A stretch of DNA of 64,000 nucleotides from Methyloversatilis discipulorum (GCF_018780585.1 NZ_JADMJL010000038.1:62001-126000), one strand, 5' to 3'. Numbered from the stretch's first letter, positions 35,568-47,533 are shown. Notes: generated by a model not told the origin, from the letters alone. Made by a program: numbers and translations.

Positions 35568-36047
35568 TCAGTGCGCACGCGGCTTTTTTCCTGCTGCGTT
35601 GGCTCGCGCGCGGCGCGGCACTGCGCCAGTGCGCGCTTCGGGCTTGTTGTCACTGGTATCGGGCTGCTCCAGCGTGTGCAGGATCGGGCAGTCGGGCCGT
35701 TCGTCGCCGGCGCAACACCGGATCAGCGCCTTGAGCGTCGCGGCCATCTCCAGCATGCTCTCGATGCGCCGGTCCAACTCGTCGATGTGTTGCTGGGCCA
35801 GACGCTTTACATCAGCACTCTGGCGCGACTTGTCATTCCACAGTCCCAGCAAGTCCGTGATCTCGGCTACCGAGAAGCCGAGGTCGCGCGAACGCCGGAT
35901 GAAATGCAACCGGTGAACGTCGTCCTGGGTATAGGCGCGGTAGCCCGAATCGGTGCGGTCAGCCGGAGGGATCAGACCGATTTGCTCGTAGTAGCGGATC
36001 ATTTTGGCCGAGACCTTCGAGGCCTTGGATGCTTCACCGATGTTCAT
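35568..36047 (-). CDS. cueR: CueR-type MerR regulator
   Basis: 159 aa. MerR winged helix-turn-helix (MNIGEASKASKVSAKMIRYY), a dimerisation helix, and the Cu(I)-binding loop C-x7-C in CAGDERPDCPIL, as in E. coli CueR (Cys112/Cys120). The C-terminal tail is longer and Arg/Ala/Lys-rich. Lies 15 bp downstream of copA, so it is probably autoregulated from the copA promoter (38595-38625). Confidence 0.9.
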   Translation of the reverse strand: MNIGEASKASKVSAKMIRYYEQIGLIPPADRTDSGYRAYTQDDVHRLHFIRRSRDLGFSVAEITDLLGLWNDKSRQSADVKRLAQQHIDELDRRIESMLEMAATLKALIRCCAGDERPDCPILHTLEQPDTSDNKPEARTGAVPRRARANAAGKKPRAH

Positions 36048-36062
36048 GGTGTTCCTCCTTTC

Positions 36063-38558
<2,496 letters not shown>

Positions 38559-38594
38559 GGTGTGCTTCCCATAGTTGAAATTCGACATGGAGGG

Positions 38595-38625
38595 AGCTTA
38601 GGGTTTACCATCGTGGGAAGGTCAA
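38595..38625 (-). promoter_or_regulatory. CueR-type promoter of copA
   Basis: On the minus strand: -35 TTGACC (38620-38625), 19-bp spacer (38601-38619), -10 TAAGCT (38595-38600). The spacer holds the dyad TT-CCA-3-TGG-AA. The long spacer is diagnostic of MerR-family activated promoters. Confidence 0.8.
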
Positions 38626-38793
38626 GCGCTTTTTCGGATGCTGTCAGGTTTCAGAAATGACCCGGTGCACGGGGAGCGGAGGCCTTGCCTGCCAGGCTCG
38701 CACTGGTTCTTTGCTGCGCGCGCCTAAGCGGCTGCTGCCTTGTTAATTCTGAAGGGCGAAAACAGCCATTCGAGGTTAGGAAATATTTTAAAA

Positions 38794-39150
38794 ATGAATA
38801 CAAGTAAGCCATTCAGTACCCCACCGAAGGATCCCAGCGCCAATTTGGAATCGCTGTCACAGAATGACGTGACCATCTTGGCTGAGACATTCCGCCTCCT
38901 GGGTGACCCGTCCCGGCTGAGAATCATGCTGTGCTGCATGAAGGGCTCATCCTCGGTCGGGGATATCGCTGAAACCCTCGAACTCTCGCAGTCGCTGGTG
39001 AGCCACCACCTGCGGCTGCTGCGCGGTGCTCGCCTGGTCAAGGGCGTGCGCCAGGCCAAACAGATCTTCTATGAGGTGGCGGACAAGCACGTGAACCAGG
39101 TGCTGCTGGATATGGCCACCCACATCGCGGAAGACCACAACGACGAGTAA
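38794..39150 (+). CDS. ArsR/SmtB-type zinc-responsive repressor 1
   Basis: About 118 aa. Winged helix ETFRLLGDPSRLRIMLCCM ... LSQSLVSHHLRLLRGARLVK. The C-terminal helix has DKHVNQVLLDMATHIAED, the D-x-H-x10-H-x2-E alpha-5 site of SmtB/CzrA zinc sensors. Close to the second ArsR of the island (50491-50868). No operator copy is seen in its own upstream region. Its target may be the TGAACA-N2-TGTTCA sites. Start at 38794; a frame from 38740 lacks a ribosome binding site. Confidence 0.88.
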   Translation: MNTSKPFSTPPKDPSANLESLSQNDVTILAETFRLLGDPSRLRIMLCCMKGSSSVGDIAETLELSQSLVSHHLRLLRGARLVKGVRQAKQIFYEVADKHVNQVLLDMATHIAEDHNDE

Positions 39151-39259
39151 CTGTTGGGCATAGCATGCCGTTGCAGCGTGGCCTACGTTCCATGGCGATA
39201 TGCGCCCCACCGCCCGCAGCTGCGTTCGGTGAGGCGGTTTGGATGCCGCTTCCGATCAA

Positions 39260-40687
39260 TCAGAAGTTGAGCGCGCGCTTGTCCACTGCCAGCGAGGCCT
39301 CTTTGAACGTCTCGGAGAGGGTCGGATGGGCAAAGCAGATGCGGGCGATGTCTTCGCTGCTGGCCTTGAACGCCATGGCGATCACGGCCTCGGCCACCAG
39401 TTCGCTGGCCTGCGGGCCGACTACATGCACGCCGAGTATCTCGTCCGTGGCAGAATCGGCGATCACCTTGACGAGGCCCGTCGTGTCGCCCAGTGCACGC
39501 GCGCGGCCATTGGCCATGAACGGGAAGGAACCGATTCGATAGGCGGTGCCCTGCTCTTTGAGCTGCTGCTCGGTGCGGCCTACCCAGGCAATCTCCGGGC
39601 TGGTGTAGATGACGTTGGGGATCGTGTTGAAATCGACGTGACCGTGCTGGCCGGCAATGCGCTCGGCCACTGCGACACCTTCCTCTTCCGCCTTGTGCGC
39701 CAACATCGGGCCACGCACCACGTCACCGATGGCCCAGATGCCGGGCACACTGGTGCGGCATGCATCGTCCACCACCACGGCGCCGCGCTCATCCAGTTGG
39801 AGTCCCACGGCGGCCGGATTCAGGCCTTCGGTGTTGGGCACACGGCCGATAGCCACGATCACTTTGTCTGCCTGCAAGGACTGCGTCTGGCCCTGGCTGT
39901 CGGTGTAGTGAATAGTCACGCCGGCCTCGGTTGCATTGACTTCGCGAACCTTCGCACCTAGTTCGATCTTCAGGGCTTGCTTGTCGAACGCCTTCTTCGC
40001 CTCCTTGGCGATGGCTTGGTCGACGATTGGCAGGAAGCTGGGCAAGCCTTCGAGGATCGTGACATCCGCCCCCAGGCGGCGCCAAACGGAGCCCAGCTCC
40101 AGGCCGATCACGCCGGCACCGATGACGGTCAACCGATTGGGCACGGCCGCGATGTTCAGCGCGCCGTCGTTGGAGAGCACGACCCGCTCATCGAACGGTA
40201 GGTTGGGGAGCGGCCGCACGTTGGAGCCTGTGGCAACGATGATCTGCTTGCCCACCAAGGTAACAGCCTCATCGGCGGCGACGCTCACCTCGAAGCCACC
40301 ATCGACAGTCCTGGTGAAAGACGCCAGGCCGTTGAAGAACTGGACCTTGTTTTTGCGGAACAGATAAAGGATGCCTTCGTTGCTGGACTTCACCACCTGA
40401 TTCTTACGTTCCAGCATCGTGGTCACATCCATGCGCAGATCACCCGTGGAGATGCCGTGCGTGCCAAAGTGGTGCTTGGCTTGTTCAAAGTTCTCTGACG
40501 ACTGCAGTAGCGCTTTCGAAGGGATACAACCGATGTTGTTGCAGGTACCGCCAGGTGCTGGCTTTCCGTCCTTGTTCTTCCAGGCATCTACACAAGCGAC
40601 CTTCATGCCTAATTGGGCAGCGCGAATGGCCGCGATGTATCCGCCAGGGCCGGCACCGATAACAATGACGTCGAAATGCATGTCCAT
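39260..40687 (-). CDS. lpdA: Dihydrolipoamide dehydrogenase
   Basis: E3-type flavoprotein of 475 aa. FAD motif VIGAGPGGYIAAIRAAQL, redox disulfide GGTCNNIGCIPSKALL (C-x4-C), NAD-binding GAGVIGLELGSVW, and the active-site His-Glu in HPTLSETFKEA. Full length. It stands alone, with no E1/E2 genes, between an ArsR gene and the czc operon. A mercuric reductase is excluded by the lack of the C-terminal Cys pair. TTGGAGAT precedes the ATG at 40687. Role in metal resistance unproven. Confidence 0.92.
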   Translation of the reverse strand: MDMHFDVIVIGAGPGGYIAAIRAAQLGMKVACVDAWKNKDGKPAPGGTCNNIGCIPSKALLQSSENFEQAKHHFGTHGISTGDLRMDVTTMLERKNQVVKSSNEGILYLFRKNKVQFFNGLASFTRTVDGGFEVSVAADEAVTLVGKQIIVATGSNVRPLPNLPFDERVVLSNDGALNIAAVPNRLTVIGAGVIGLELGSVWRRLGADVTILEGLPSFLPIVDQAIAKEAKKAFDKQALKIELGAKVREVNATEAGVTIHYTDSQGQTQSLQADKVIVAIGRVPNTEGLNPAAVGLQLDERGAVVVDDACRTSVPGIWAIGDVVRGPMLAHKAEEEGVAVAERIAGQHGHVDFNTIPNVIYTSPEIAWVGRTEQQLKEQGTAYRIGSFPFMANGRARALGDTTGLVKVIADSATDEILGVHVVGPQASELVAEAVIAMAFKASSEDIARICFAHPTLSETFKEASLAVDKRALNF

Positions 40688-40792
40688 GATTTACATCTCC
40701 AAAGTTTTTGAGGAAATAGTGAGCGCCTATGTCGCGCCTTTTGTCAGGTGGTCGCCAGATTACAGCTCGTTCCCTGACGATCACGTTGAACA

Positions 40793-41191
40793 CTACGGAA
40801 GAACGAACCGGGCGCTCGCGGTATTGCCCCCACGTTCGACTTGGACAACGGCCTTCGTGCCCTTGGCTGCGGCGAAGGTCCCGCTGCCTTCGAGGCGGCT
40901 TCCGTCCGCGGCAGGCGTGAGTTGCACCTCCTGCTTTTGTGAGCCGGTCAACAGCGTGAGCTTGGCTTTGGTGTTGCTTACGTTGACCTGCTTGCCGTGG
41001 TCGCGCAGGTAGAGTTGCGCTGCTGCGGGCTGAACGACCAACTCGTAGTCCACGTCCCGGACTTCGGTCACGACGCCACCATGCAGCGGCTTGTGGTCAT
41101 GCGCGTGGTCATGGTCGCCTGCGGCGAAGGCGGTGACGGATGCCAGGGCGAGGGCGGTGCCAGCCGTGAGGGAACGAAATCGAACAGACAT
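40793..41191 (-). CDS. Periplasmic His-rich protein of the czc operon
   Basis: 132 aa with a signal peptide (LTAGTALALASVTAFA). The mature N-terminus is His-rich (GDHDHAHDHKPLHGG), followed by a small beta-rich domain. TAGGAGC precedes the ATG at 41191. Last gene of the czcC-x-czcB-czcA set, 53 bp after czcA. It resembles small periplasmic zinc or copper binding partners of RND pumps in layout only; I do not recognise the family with certainty. Confidence 0.65.
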   Translation of the reverse strand: MSVRFRSLTAGTALALASVTAFAAGDHDHAHDHKPLHGGVVTEVRDVDYELVVQPAAAQLYLRDHGKQVNVSNTKAKLTLLTGSQKQEVQLTPAADGSRLEGSGTFAAAKGTKAVVQVERGGNTASARFVLP

Positions 41192-41244
41192 GAAAGCTCC
41201 TATAGGGTTACGGTGGTTGAAATCGGGTGACAGAAGGCGTTGCA

Positions 41245-44200
41245 TCAGAATGCCCCCGCGTCGCGGTCGTCCAGCAGGCGTTCGGCAGGCTTGCGGCCGA
41301 ACAGCCAGAACATGGCGGGTGTAAGGAAGGTGTCCAGCAGCGTGGAGCTGACCAGCCCCGAGAAGATCACCACCGCGACGGGGTGCAGGATCTCAGTACC
41401 GGGTCGTGACGCCTCGAACAACAGCGGGGCCAGTGCGAAGGCCGTGACCAGCGCGGTCATCAGAACCGGGGAAAGCCGTTCGAGCGAGCCACGCACGATC
41501 ATCTTCTGGTCGAAGTCCTCGCCCTCCATGCGCATGAGGTTGAGGTAGTGGCTCACCTTCAGGATGCCGTTGCGCACAGAAATACCCGCGAGCGTGATGA
41601 AGCCGACCAGAGCGGCCACGGACAACGGCTGGCCAGACAGCCACAGCCCCAGCACGGCGCCGACCAGGGCCAATGGAATGTTCACCATGATGAGCGCCGA
41701 TAGGGCGACCGACTTGTAGCGCGTGTACAACACCACGAACATGAGCGTCAGGGAGACGATGGACAGCAGGCCCACCAGTCGCGAGGCTTCCTCTTGTGCC
41801 TGGAACTGGCCGCCCAGCGTGATGAAGTAGCCTTCGGGCAAGCGCACTTCTTGGACGACGCTGCGTATGTCGGCCACTACTTCGGACAGCGGCCGTCTCT
41901 GAGCGTTGGCCGACAAAACTATGCGCCGACGGCCATCGTCGCGGCTGACCTGGTTGGGGCCGTCGCTGTCTTCGATGGTGGCAAGGCGCGACAACGGGAC
42001 CCGACCCATGGGCGTGTCGATGAGGATGCGGCTCAAGCCCTCAATCGACCGCGCCTGCTCGGGCAGGCGAACCACCAGCGCGAAGCGGCGGTTGCCCTCG
42101 ATGACCTCGGTGATCTTTTCGCCTTCGACCAGGCTTTGTAGCGTGGACAGAATTTGCGGTGCGGCCACGCCGTAGCGTCCCGCCGCCGCATAATCCACGC
42201 GGATTTTGATCTGCGGCGCAAGGACCTGCTTTTCGATCTCCAGGTCAGCAAGCCCCGGAATTCCGGCCAGCTTGGCGCGCAGCAGATCCGCCTGCCCGCG
42301 CAGGACGTCCAGGTCCTCGCCGAACACCTTGATGGCGATCTGCGAGCGCACCCCCGACAACATGTGGTCGATGCGGTGCGAGATCGGCTGGCCAATGCCG
42401 ATGGAGCCGGGCAAGTGAGCCAGACGCGAACGGATGTCGGCGGTGATCTCCTCCATGGAGCGCTTTAGCTCCGAGGCGGGCAGCAGGCCCACGTCCAGCT
42501 CGCTGACATGCACGCCTTCGGCATGCTCGTCCAGCTCGGCCCGTCCGCTGCGCCGGCCCACGTGCTGCACCTCTGGCACCTGCGCGACCAGCAGCTCGGC
42601 TTGCTGGGCAAGCGCCGAAGATTCGGCCAGCGTCACACCGGGATTCAGGCGCAGGCCCACCAGCAACGTTCCTTCATTGAACGGGGGCAGGAACGTGGTC
42701 GGGAAGAATGGCACCGCGGCGACAGCCAGTGTGACAGCCACAGCGGCCATGCCAAGGGCGGCACGCGGCCGCTGCAAGACCCGCTGCAGGCCGCCCTGAT
42801 AGCGCGTCTTCAACCAGGCTAGAAGCCGAGTGTCGCCATGGTCCAGCGTCCTCATCTTGGGCAGCAGGTAGTACGAAAGCACCGGAGTGACCGTCACAGA
42901 GACCAGCAGCGAGGCCAGCGTGGAGACGATGAAGGCGATGCCCAGCGGCACGAACAAGCGCCCCTCCATCCCCGGCAGCGCGAACAGAGGCAGGAACACC
43001 AGCACAATGATCATCGTGGCGTAGAGAATCGCCGAGCGAACCTCCATCGAGGCCCTGGCAACGATGACCAGGGGCGTCAGCCGGTTCTCAGGGTGGCGGG
43101 TGCGGTCCTCCTTGAGCCGCCGCATGATGTTCTCCACATCGACCACAGCATCGTCCACGAGACCGCCGATGGCGATCGCCAGCCCACCGAGCGTCATGGT
43201 GTTGATTGATAGGCCGAAATAGTGGAACACCAGCCCGGTCACGAAGATCGAGGCAGGAATCGCGGTCAACGCGATCACCAGGGGGCGCAAAGTGCCCAGG
43301 AAGAAGAACAGGATCACCGCCACGAAGACCGATGCGCCGATGAGCTTGCCTTGCAGCGTGCTGATGGACGCCTCGATGAAGTTGGCTTGTCGGAAGGTCA
43401 CCTGTGGCTCGGCCATGCCAGCCGGCAGTGAGCCCTTCATGTCCGCCAACGCTGACTCGATCGAGCGGGTCAGTGCAATCGTATCGGCCGTGGGCTGCTT
43501 TTGGATGCCCAGGATCACGGCTGGCAGGCCCTCGAAGCCCGCATCGCCGCGCTTGATGGCTGGCGCAAACTGAACATCGGCGACCTGGTGGAGCAGGATG
43601 GGTTGGCCCGCACGCACCGCGAGAGGCAGGTTACGCAGGTCGTCGAGTCGGGACGTGCGGCCCAGGTTGCGGATCAGGTACTCGCGGCCATTGATCTCCA
43701 GGAAGCCGCCGGAAGTGTTCGCGGAGAAGCCCTTGAGAGCCGCATCCAGATCGGACGCAGTCACGCCCAGCTCTGACATACGCGTGGTGTTGGGCTGGAC
43801 CTGGAACTGACGGACCTCGCCTCCGATCGGGATGACTTGGGCAACACCAGGTATGGCCATCAGCCGGGGGCGTAGCACCCAGTCCGCGTACTCGCGAGTG
43901 TCCATGGCCGACAGCGGCGGGGCTGCGTTCTTCTGCCCTGAGGGCTTGGCACCGATGGGGATTGCAATCTGCATGATCTCGCCCATCACTGAGCTGATTG
44001 GCCCCATAGTGGGCGTCACGCCCGGGGCTAGCCCTTCCTCCATGGACGTCAGGCGTTCGGAGACCATCTGGCGCGCCCGGAAGATGTCGGTCTTCCAGTC
44101 AAATGTCACGTAGATGAAGGAAAGCCCGGCGCTGGAGACCGAGCGCACGCTTTCGACGCTGGGCAGGCCGTTCATGGCCGTTTCGAGCGGGAACGTGATG

Positions 44201-44391
44201 AGTTGCTCGACTTCTTCGGCAGCCATGCCGCCAGCCTCCGTCATGAGAGTGACGGTCGGCTTGTTGAGATCGGGAAAGACATCTACCGGCGTGCGCGTCA
44301 GGGTGAACGCGCCATACGCCATCAGCACCAGCGCCCCGATGATGACCAGGAGCCGGTTTCGTAAGCTATTTTCGAGAAGCCACTTGAACAT
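41245..44391 (-). CDS. Heavy-metal RND efflux pump, CzcA/CusA family
   Basis: Inner-membrane proton antiporter of 1048 aa in the HME-RND family. N-terminal LENSLRNRLLVIIGALVLM, twelve membrane helices with two large periplasmic loops. The helix-4 motif reads AIGGLVDDAVVDVEN: the acidic proton-relay residues are there, but the motif is not the DFG-x3-DGAV form of CzcA. The partners czcB and czcC, plus zinc-type control, point to Zn/Co/Cd, but substrate subtype is open. 14 bp after czcB. Confidence 0.9.
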   Translation of the reverse strand: MFKWLLENSLRNRLLVIIGALVLMAYGAFTLTRTPVDVFPDLNKPTVTLMTEAGGMAAEEVEQLITFPLETAMNGLPSVESVRSVSSAGLSFIYVTFDWKTDIFRARQMVSERLTSMEEGLAPGVTPTMGPISSVMGEIMQIAIPIGAKPSGQKNAAPPLSAMDTREYADWVLRPRLMAIPGVAQVIPIGGEVRQFQVQPNTTRMSELGVTASDLDAALKGFSANTSGGFLEINGREYLIRNLGRTSRLDDLRNLPLAVRAGQPILLHQVADVQFAPAIKRGDAGFEGLPAVILGIQKQPTADTIALTRSIESALADMKGSLPAGMAEPQVTFRQANFIEASISTLQGKLIGASVFVAVILFFFLGTLRPLVIALTAIPASIFVTGLVFHYFGLSINTMTLGGLAIAIGGLVDDAVVDVENIMRRLKEDRTRHPENRLTPLVIVARASMEVRSAILYATMIIVLVFLPLFALPGMEGRLFVPLGIAFIVSTLASLLVSVTVTPVLSYYLLPKMRTLDHGDTRLLAWLKTRYQGGLQRVLQRPRAALGMAAVAVTLAVAAVPFFPTTFLPPFNEGTLLVGLRLNPGVTLAESSALAQQAELLVAQVPEVQHVGRRSGRAELDEHAEGVHVSELDVGLLPASELKRSMEEITADIRSRLAHLPGSIGIGQPISHRIDHMLSGVRSQIAIKVFGEDLDVLRGQADLLRAKLAGIPGLADLEIEKQVLAPQIKIRVDYAAAGRYGVAAPQILSTLQSLVEGEKITEVIEGNRRFALVVRLPEQARSIEGLSRILIDTPMGRVPLSRLATIEDSDGPNQVSRDDGRRRIVLSANAQRRPLSEVVADIRSVVQEVRLPEGYFITLGGQFQAQEEASRLVGLLSIVSLTLMFVVLYTRYKSVALSALIMVNIPLALVGAVLGLWLSGQPLSVAALVGFITLAGISVRNGILKVSHYLNLMRMEGEDFDQKMIVRGSLERLSPVLMTALVTAFALAPLLFEASRPGTEILHPVAVVIFSGLVSSTLLDTFLTPAMFWLFGRKPAERLLDDRDAGAF

Positions 44392-44404
44392 GGAATGGTG
44401 CCCC

Positions 44405-45520
44405 TCAACGAACTTGATTGATCAGGGACGCGCCCTCGACAACCACGCGGTCGCCGTCCGCCAGGCCCGAAGTGACAGCGATGGATGCACCATCCAAAGG
44501 AGTGATGTTCACGACACGCGGCTCGAAGCGCTCGGCCTGGTCTTTGACCCAGACGATGTTCTGGTTGGCAGGGTTCTTCATCAGCGCACCGGAAGGCACG
44601 CGGTAGCCAGGTACCGTCGTCGCCTCTTGCACGAAGACCACCACCGGCATACCGACCGCCAAGCGCGAGAGGCTTTCGCTGGTGCCCTTGAACAGCATGG
44701 GCAGGGCCTGCTCGCGCAGGCTGCTGGCGGCACCGACGAAGCTCAGCGGCACCTTCTGACCGCCTACTGCGAGTGCAGCACCGGCCAGGTTCTGTGCCAT
44801 TGCCGGATCGTAGGCAAGCGCCTCGATGCGCAGTTGGGTCGGATCGACCACCTCAAACACCAGTTCGCGCGCATCCACGACCTGCCCGGCAACTGCGGGG
44901 CTGGATGCGATGACGCCGCTGACTGGGGCCTTCAGTACGTCCCTGCCGGCGAGGCCCCCGCTCAAGGCGCGGGCGCGTTCGGTCAGGCTGTTCACTTCGC
45001 TTTCGGCTGCTTCGATCTCCTTGCGGGGCACGGTCTCCGACAGCTCGCGCAGCCGGGCCAAGCGCTTCTGCGCGAGCGCTTGGCCCGCACGCAGCTCGGC
45101 AACCTGGGCCATCTGGCCTGAGCGCTCCAGCACACCGCTGGCCGGTTCGATGTAAGCCAGCACCTGGCCCTTGCGCACGGATTGGCCGATCTGCGGCAGA
45201 CCATCCGGCCCGGGCACCAGCCGGCCCATTACCATTGCCTGGACCTTGCCGCCTGTCGTCGGGTCCATGATTACTTTGCCAGCCAGTTCATGGCTGCGGG
45301 CCAAGGGCTCCTGCTTGATCAGCTGGGTGCGTACACCGATCTGACGTTGCGACGGTTTCGGAAGAAACACGCTGCCATCAGGCTGGCGCTGGGGGCCATT
45401 GGAAGACGCAGCCGGCGCTTCGTCGCCGTGGTCATGGCCGTCGTGAGCGAACGCGGGAGCAGCCAGAGCCAATGCAGCCGCCATGGCCGTCGTCATTAGG
45501 AAACGGAAGTTGCGCTTCAT
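44405..45520 (-). CDS. czcB: Heavy-metal RND periplasmic adaptor, CzcB family
   Basis: Membrane fusion protein of about 371 aa. Signal peptide (MAAALALAAPAFA), a His-rich mature N-terminus (AHDGHDHGDEAP), then the lipoyl/alpha-hairpin/beta-barrel adaptor order: VLAYIEPASGVLERS, the coiled-coil segment around RLRELSETVPRKEIEAAES, and VVEGASLINQ at the end. The ATG at 45520 overlaps the stop of the preceding gene (ATGA). Confidence 0.9.
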   Translation of the reverse strand: MKRNFRFLMTTAMAAALALAAPAFAHDGHDHGDEAPAASSNGPQRQPDGSVFLPKPSQRQIGVRTQLIKQEPLARSHELAGKVIMDPTTGGKVQAMVMGRLVPGPDGLPQIGQSVRKGQVLAYIEPASGVLERSGQMAQVAELRAGQALAQKRLARLRELSETVPRKEIEAAESEVNSLTERARALSGGLAGRDVLKAPVSGVIASSPAVAGQVVDARELVFEVVDPTQLRIEALAYDPAMAQNLAGAALAVGGQKVPLSFVGAASSLREQALPMLFKGTSESLSRLAVGMPVVVFVQEATTVPGYRVPSGALMKNPANQNIVWVKDQAERFEPRVVNITPLDGASIAVTSGLADGDRVVVEGASLINQVR

Positions 45521-46068
45521 GCTGCACCTCGCAGTGCACCGTTGGTGCGTGTACGTCTGCGCAGCGCCCACGCTAGGACACCGACGCCGAGGACTGCGGC
45601 ACCGCCACCTAGTACGACCACACGGCCGGATGCGACGGCATGCTCGTGTTCGGCGTCTTCGCTATGAACATCGAGAACGCCCGTCAACAGGTCCGATTGG
45701 CCCTGCGCAGTAATAGTGGCCATGATTGAGGTCTCGCCATCGGATAGCGGCTCAGTCAGATCGGCCTCGAACTCTCCAACCCCGTGTGAGCTGACCTTTA
45801 CCTGTTGACCACCCAGCTCGAGGGTCAGCTCGCCATCGGTCACCGGCCGGTTGTCGGCAGCATGGTCGAGGTAGAGTGTGAGACGCTGGCCGTTCAGCAC
45901 ACCCACCAGTTCGAAGTCATCGGAAACTGCGGCAAAGCGCGGAAGCGCGGCCGCTGCGGGGGCAGGAGCGGCTTCGCCATGGTCATGGCCGTCGCCGGCC
46001 CACGTTGCGCTACTGCCAAGCAGGAGGCTGGACAAGGCAGCTGCACGCCAGAAAGAGGATTGCGACAT
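45517..46068 (-). CDS. Membrane-anchored periplasmic protein of the czc operon
   Basis: About 183 aa. Signal peptide (ALSSLLLGSSATWA), a short His-rich stretch (GDGHDHGEAAP), a beta-rich periplasmic domain with repeated VSSHGVGEFEADL-like strands, then a C-terminal membrane helix (VVVLGGGAAVLGVGVLAWAL) and Arg-rich tail. It is translationally coupled to czcB by a 4-base overlap. The domain may be an independent version of the extra N-terminal region of some long CzcB proteins; this is a guess. Function unknown. Confidence 0.6.
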   Translation of the reverse strand: MSQSSFWRAAALSSLLLGSSATWAGDGHDHGEAAPAPAAAALPRFAAVSDDFELVGVLNGQRLTLYLDHAADNRPVTDGELTLELGGQQVKVSSHGVGEFEADLTEPLSDGETSIMATITAQGQSDLLTGVLDVHSEDAEHEHAVASGRVVVLGGGAAVLGVGVLAWALRRRTRTNGALRGAA

Positions 46069-46102
46069 TTCTAAGGTTCCAGGATGGTTGAGCGCGCGCC
46101 GA

Positions 46103-47431
46103 TCAGCGCGTGCCGGAGATGTCAGTGAAAGTCTCGGTCGGCTGCGGCAGCGTGCCTTGTGCCTGCAACAGGGACGAGATGGCCGCGGCATGCTCCACCT
46201 TGGCGAGCAGCGCCGCGCGCTCGGCCTCGGTGGCCTCCTGCTCGATGCGAAGGCGTGTCGGCATGTCCGTCTCGCCCATCGCGAACGACTTTTGGTAGAA
46301 GGTGCGCGTTTGTTGGGCTAGTCGCTGGCGCTCCGAAGCGGCCTGCATCTGGGTGCTGGTTGCCAGTTCGCGCGATTGGGCAGTTCGAATTTCCGAGAGT
46401 AGCCGGGTGCGCTGGGCCGCGAGTGCCGACTCAGCCTCCAGTGCCTGCGCATTGGCGCTGGACAATTGCTCGGTATGACGGCTACCCGTACCGAAGGGAA
46501 TGCGCACACCCACCGTGATCGTCTGGTTGTAGCGTTCGCCGTAGCCGCCCCGATCCCGCGTGGTCGCCAGGGTCAGTTCGGGGTTGGCGTACTTCTGATG
46601 GGACACCAGTTCCGCAGAGCGGCGGGCCGCCAGCGCCTTGTGCTGCAGTTCCAGCAGCGCAGGGTGGTTACCCAACAACGCGCCGGACGGCTGTGCCGAT
46701 GCCGGTTGAACTCGGACACCTGACTGCTCCGGCTGCGCGGAATCGGCCTGCGACGGGATACTCTCGATGCCGGTCAGTGCCAACAACGCCTCGCGCTGCG
46801 TGATTTCTTCGGCCTGAGCAATGGCCAGGGCACTACGAGCCGACGCCAAGGCGCCATCGGCCTGGTTTCTGTCGGCTTGCGCCAGGTCGCCCGCGCGAAC
46901 CCGGCGAGCCACATCTTGCGCCAACTCGTCCGCGCTGCGGGTGCGATCCTGCGCCGCCACCAATTCGGCCTGGGCACGCTGCCATGCCCACCATGCCTGG
47001 CGAACCTGTCCGGCCGTGCGTAGCTTGGCGGCCAGCATCCGGCTGGATAGCGCGAGGCTTTCCGCGTCCGCCCAGCGTGCCGACGAGGCGCGCTCACCAG
47101 GCATCCAAAGGGGAATAGCCACCCCGACTTCATATTCGCGCTGTCCGTTGCGGTTGTTGAACCGATCAGTTTTGGTGGAGGCTTCCAGCGCCATCGGACC
47201 TGCCACCCAACTGCCGGCCGTCTCTTGGCGTGCTTGGGCGGCCTGCTGCCAGGCGCCTTCTCCAGCGGCTTCTGGCTGCCGCTGCCAAGCTGACTCCCAC
47301 AATTGGGCGACCATGTGGCTGTCTGGTCTGGATGGGACGTGAGGGGCGGCTACTGGCTGGGCTAGCACGGTGCCGGCCCAAAGCGTGGATACCGCCCAGA
47401 TCCATCCCTTGCGTATGTCTTTGCGAAGCAT
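46103..47431 (-). CDS. czcC: Heavy-metal RND outer-membrane factor, CzcC family
   Basis: TolC-like outer-membrane protein of 442 aa. Signal peptide ending near AQPVAA, then two long alpha-helical regions (QVRQAWWAWQRAQAELVAAQ and RTRLLSEIRTAQSRELATST) typical of the tunnel. First gene of the operon czcC-x-czcB-czcA-x. TGGAGAAT precedes the ATG. The promoter region (47432-47560) contains an SmtB-type operator copy. Confidence 0.88.
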   Translation of the reverse strand: MLRKDIRKGWIWAVSTLWAGTVLAQPVAAPHVPSRPDSHMVAQLWESAWQRQPEAAGEGAWQQAAQARQETAGSWVAGPMALEASTKTDRFNNRNGQREYEVGVAIPLWMPGERASSARWADAESLALSSRMLAAKLRTAGQVRQAWWAWQRAQAELVAAQDRTRSADELAQDVARRVRAGDLAQADRNQADGALASARSALAIAQAEEITQREALLALTGIESIPSQADSAQPEQSGVRVQPASAQPSGALLGNHPALLELQHKALAARRSAELVSHQKYANPELTLATTRDRGGYGERYNQTITVGVRIPFGTGSRHTEQLSSANAQALEAESALAAQRTRLLSEIRTAQSRELATSTQMQAASERQRLAQQTRTFYQKSFAMGETDMPTRLRIEQEATEAERAALLAKVEHAAAISSLLQAQGTLPQPTETFTDISGTR

Positions 47432-47533
47432 TCAATTCTCCATCGGTGTTGCATCAGTACTTACCCCCGGCTGGGTGTTCTCTTTCCGAGCAAGTGCTTG
47501 TCGTTGAAAAGCCACTGTTCACTGGCTTAGATA

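Noticed and set aside
38740-38793. SmtB-type operator in front of the first ArsR gene
   Set aside because: TGAATA is present at the start codon but no matching right half follows.
39260-40687. Mercuric reductase
   Set aside because: The protein lacks the N-terminal metal-binding domain and C-terminal Cys pair of MerA and has the E3 His-Glu motif.
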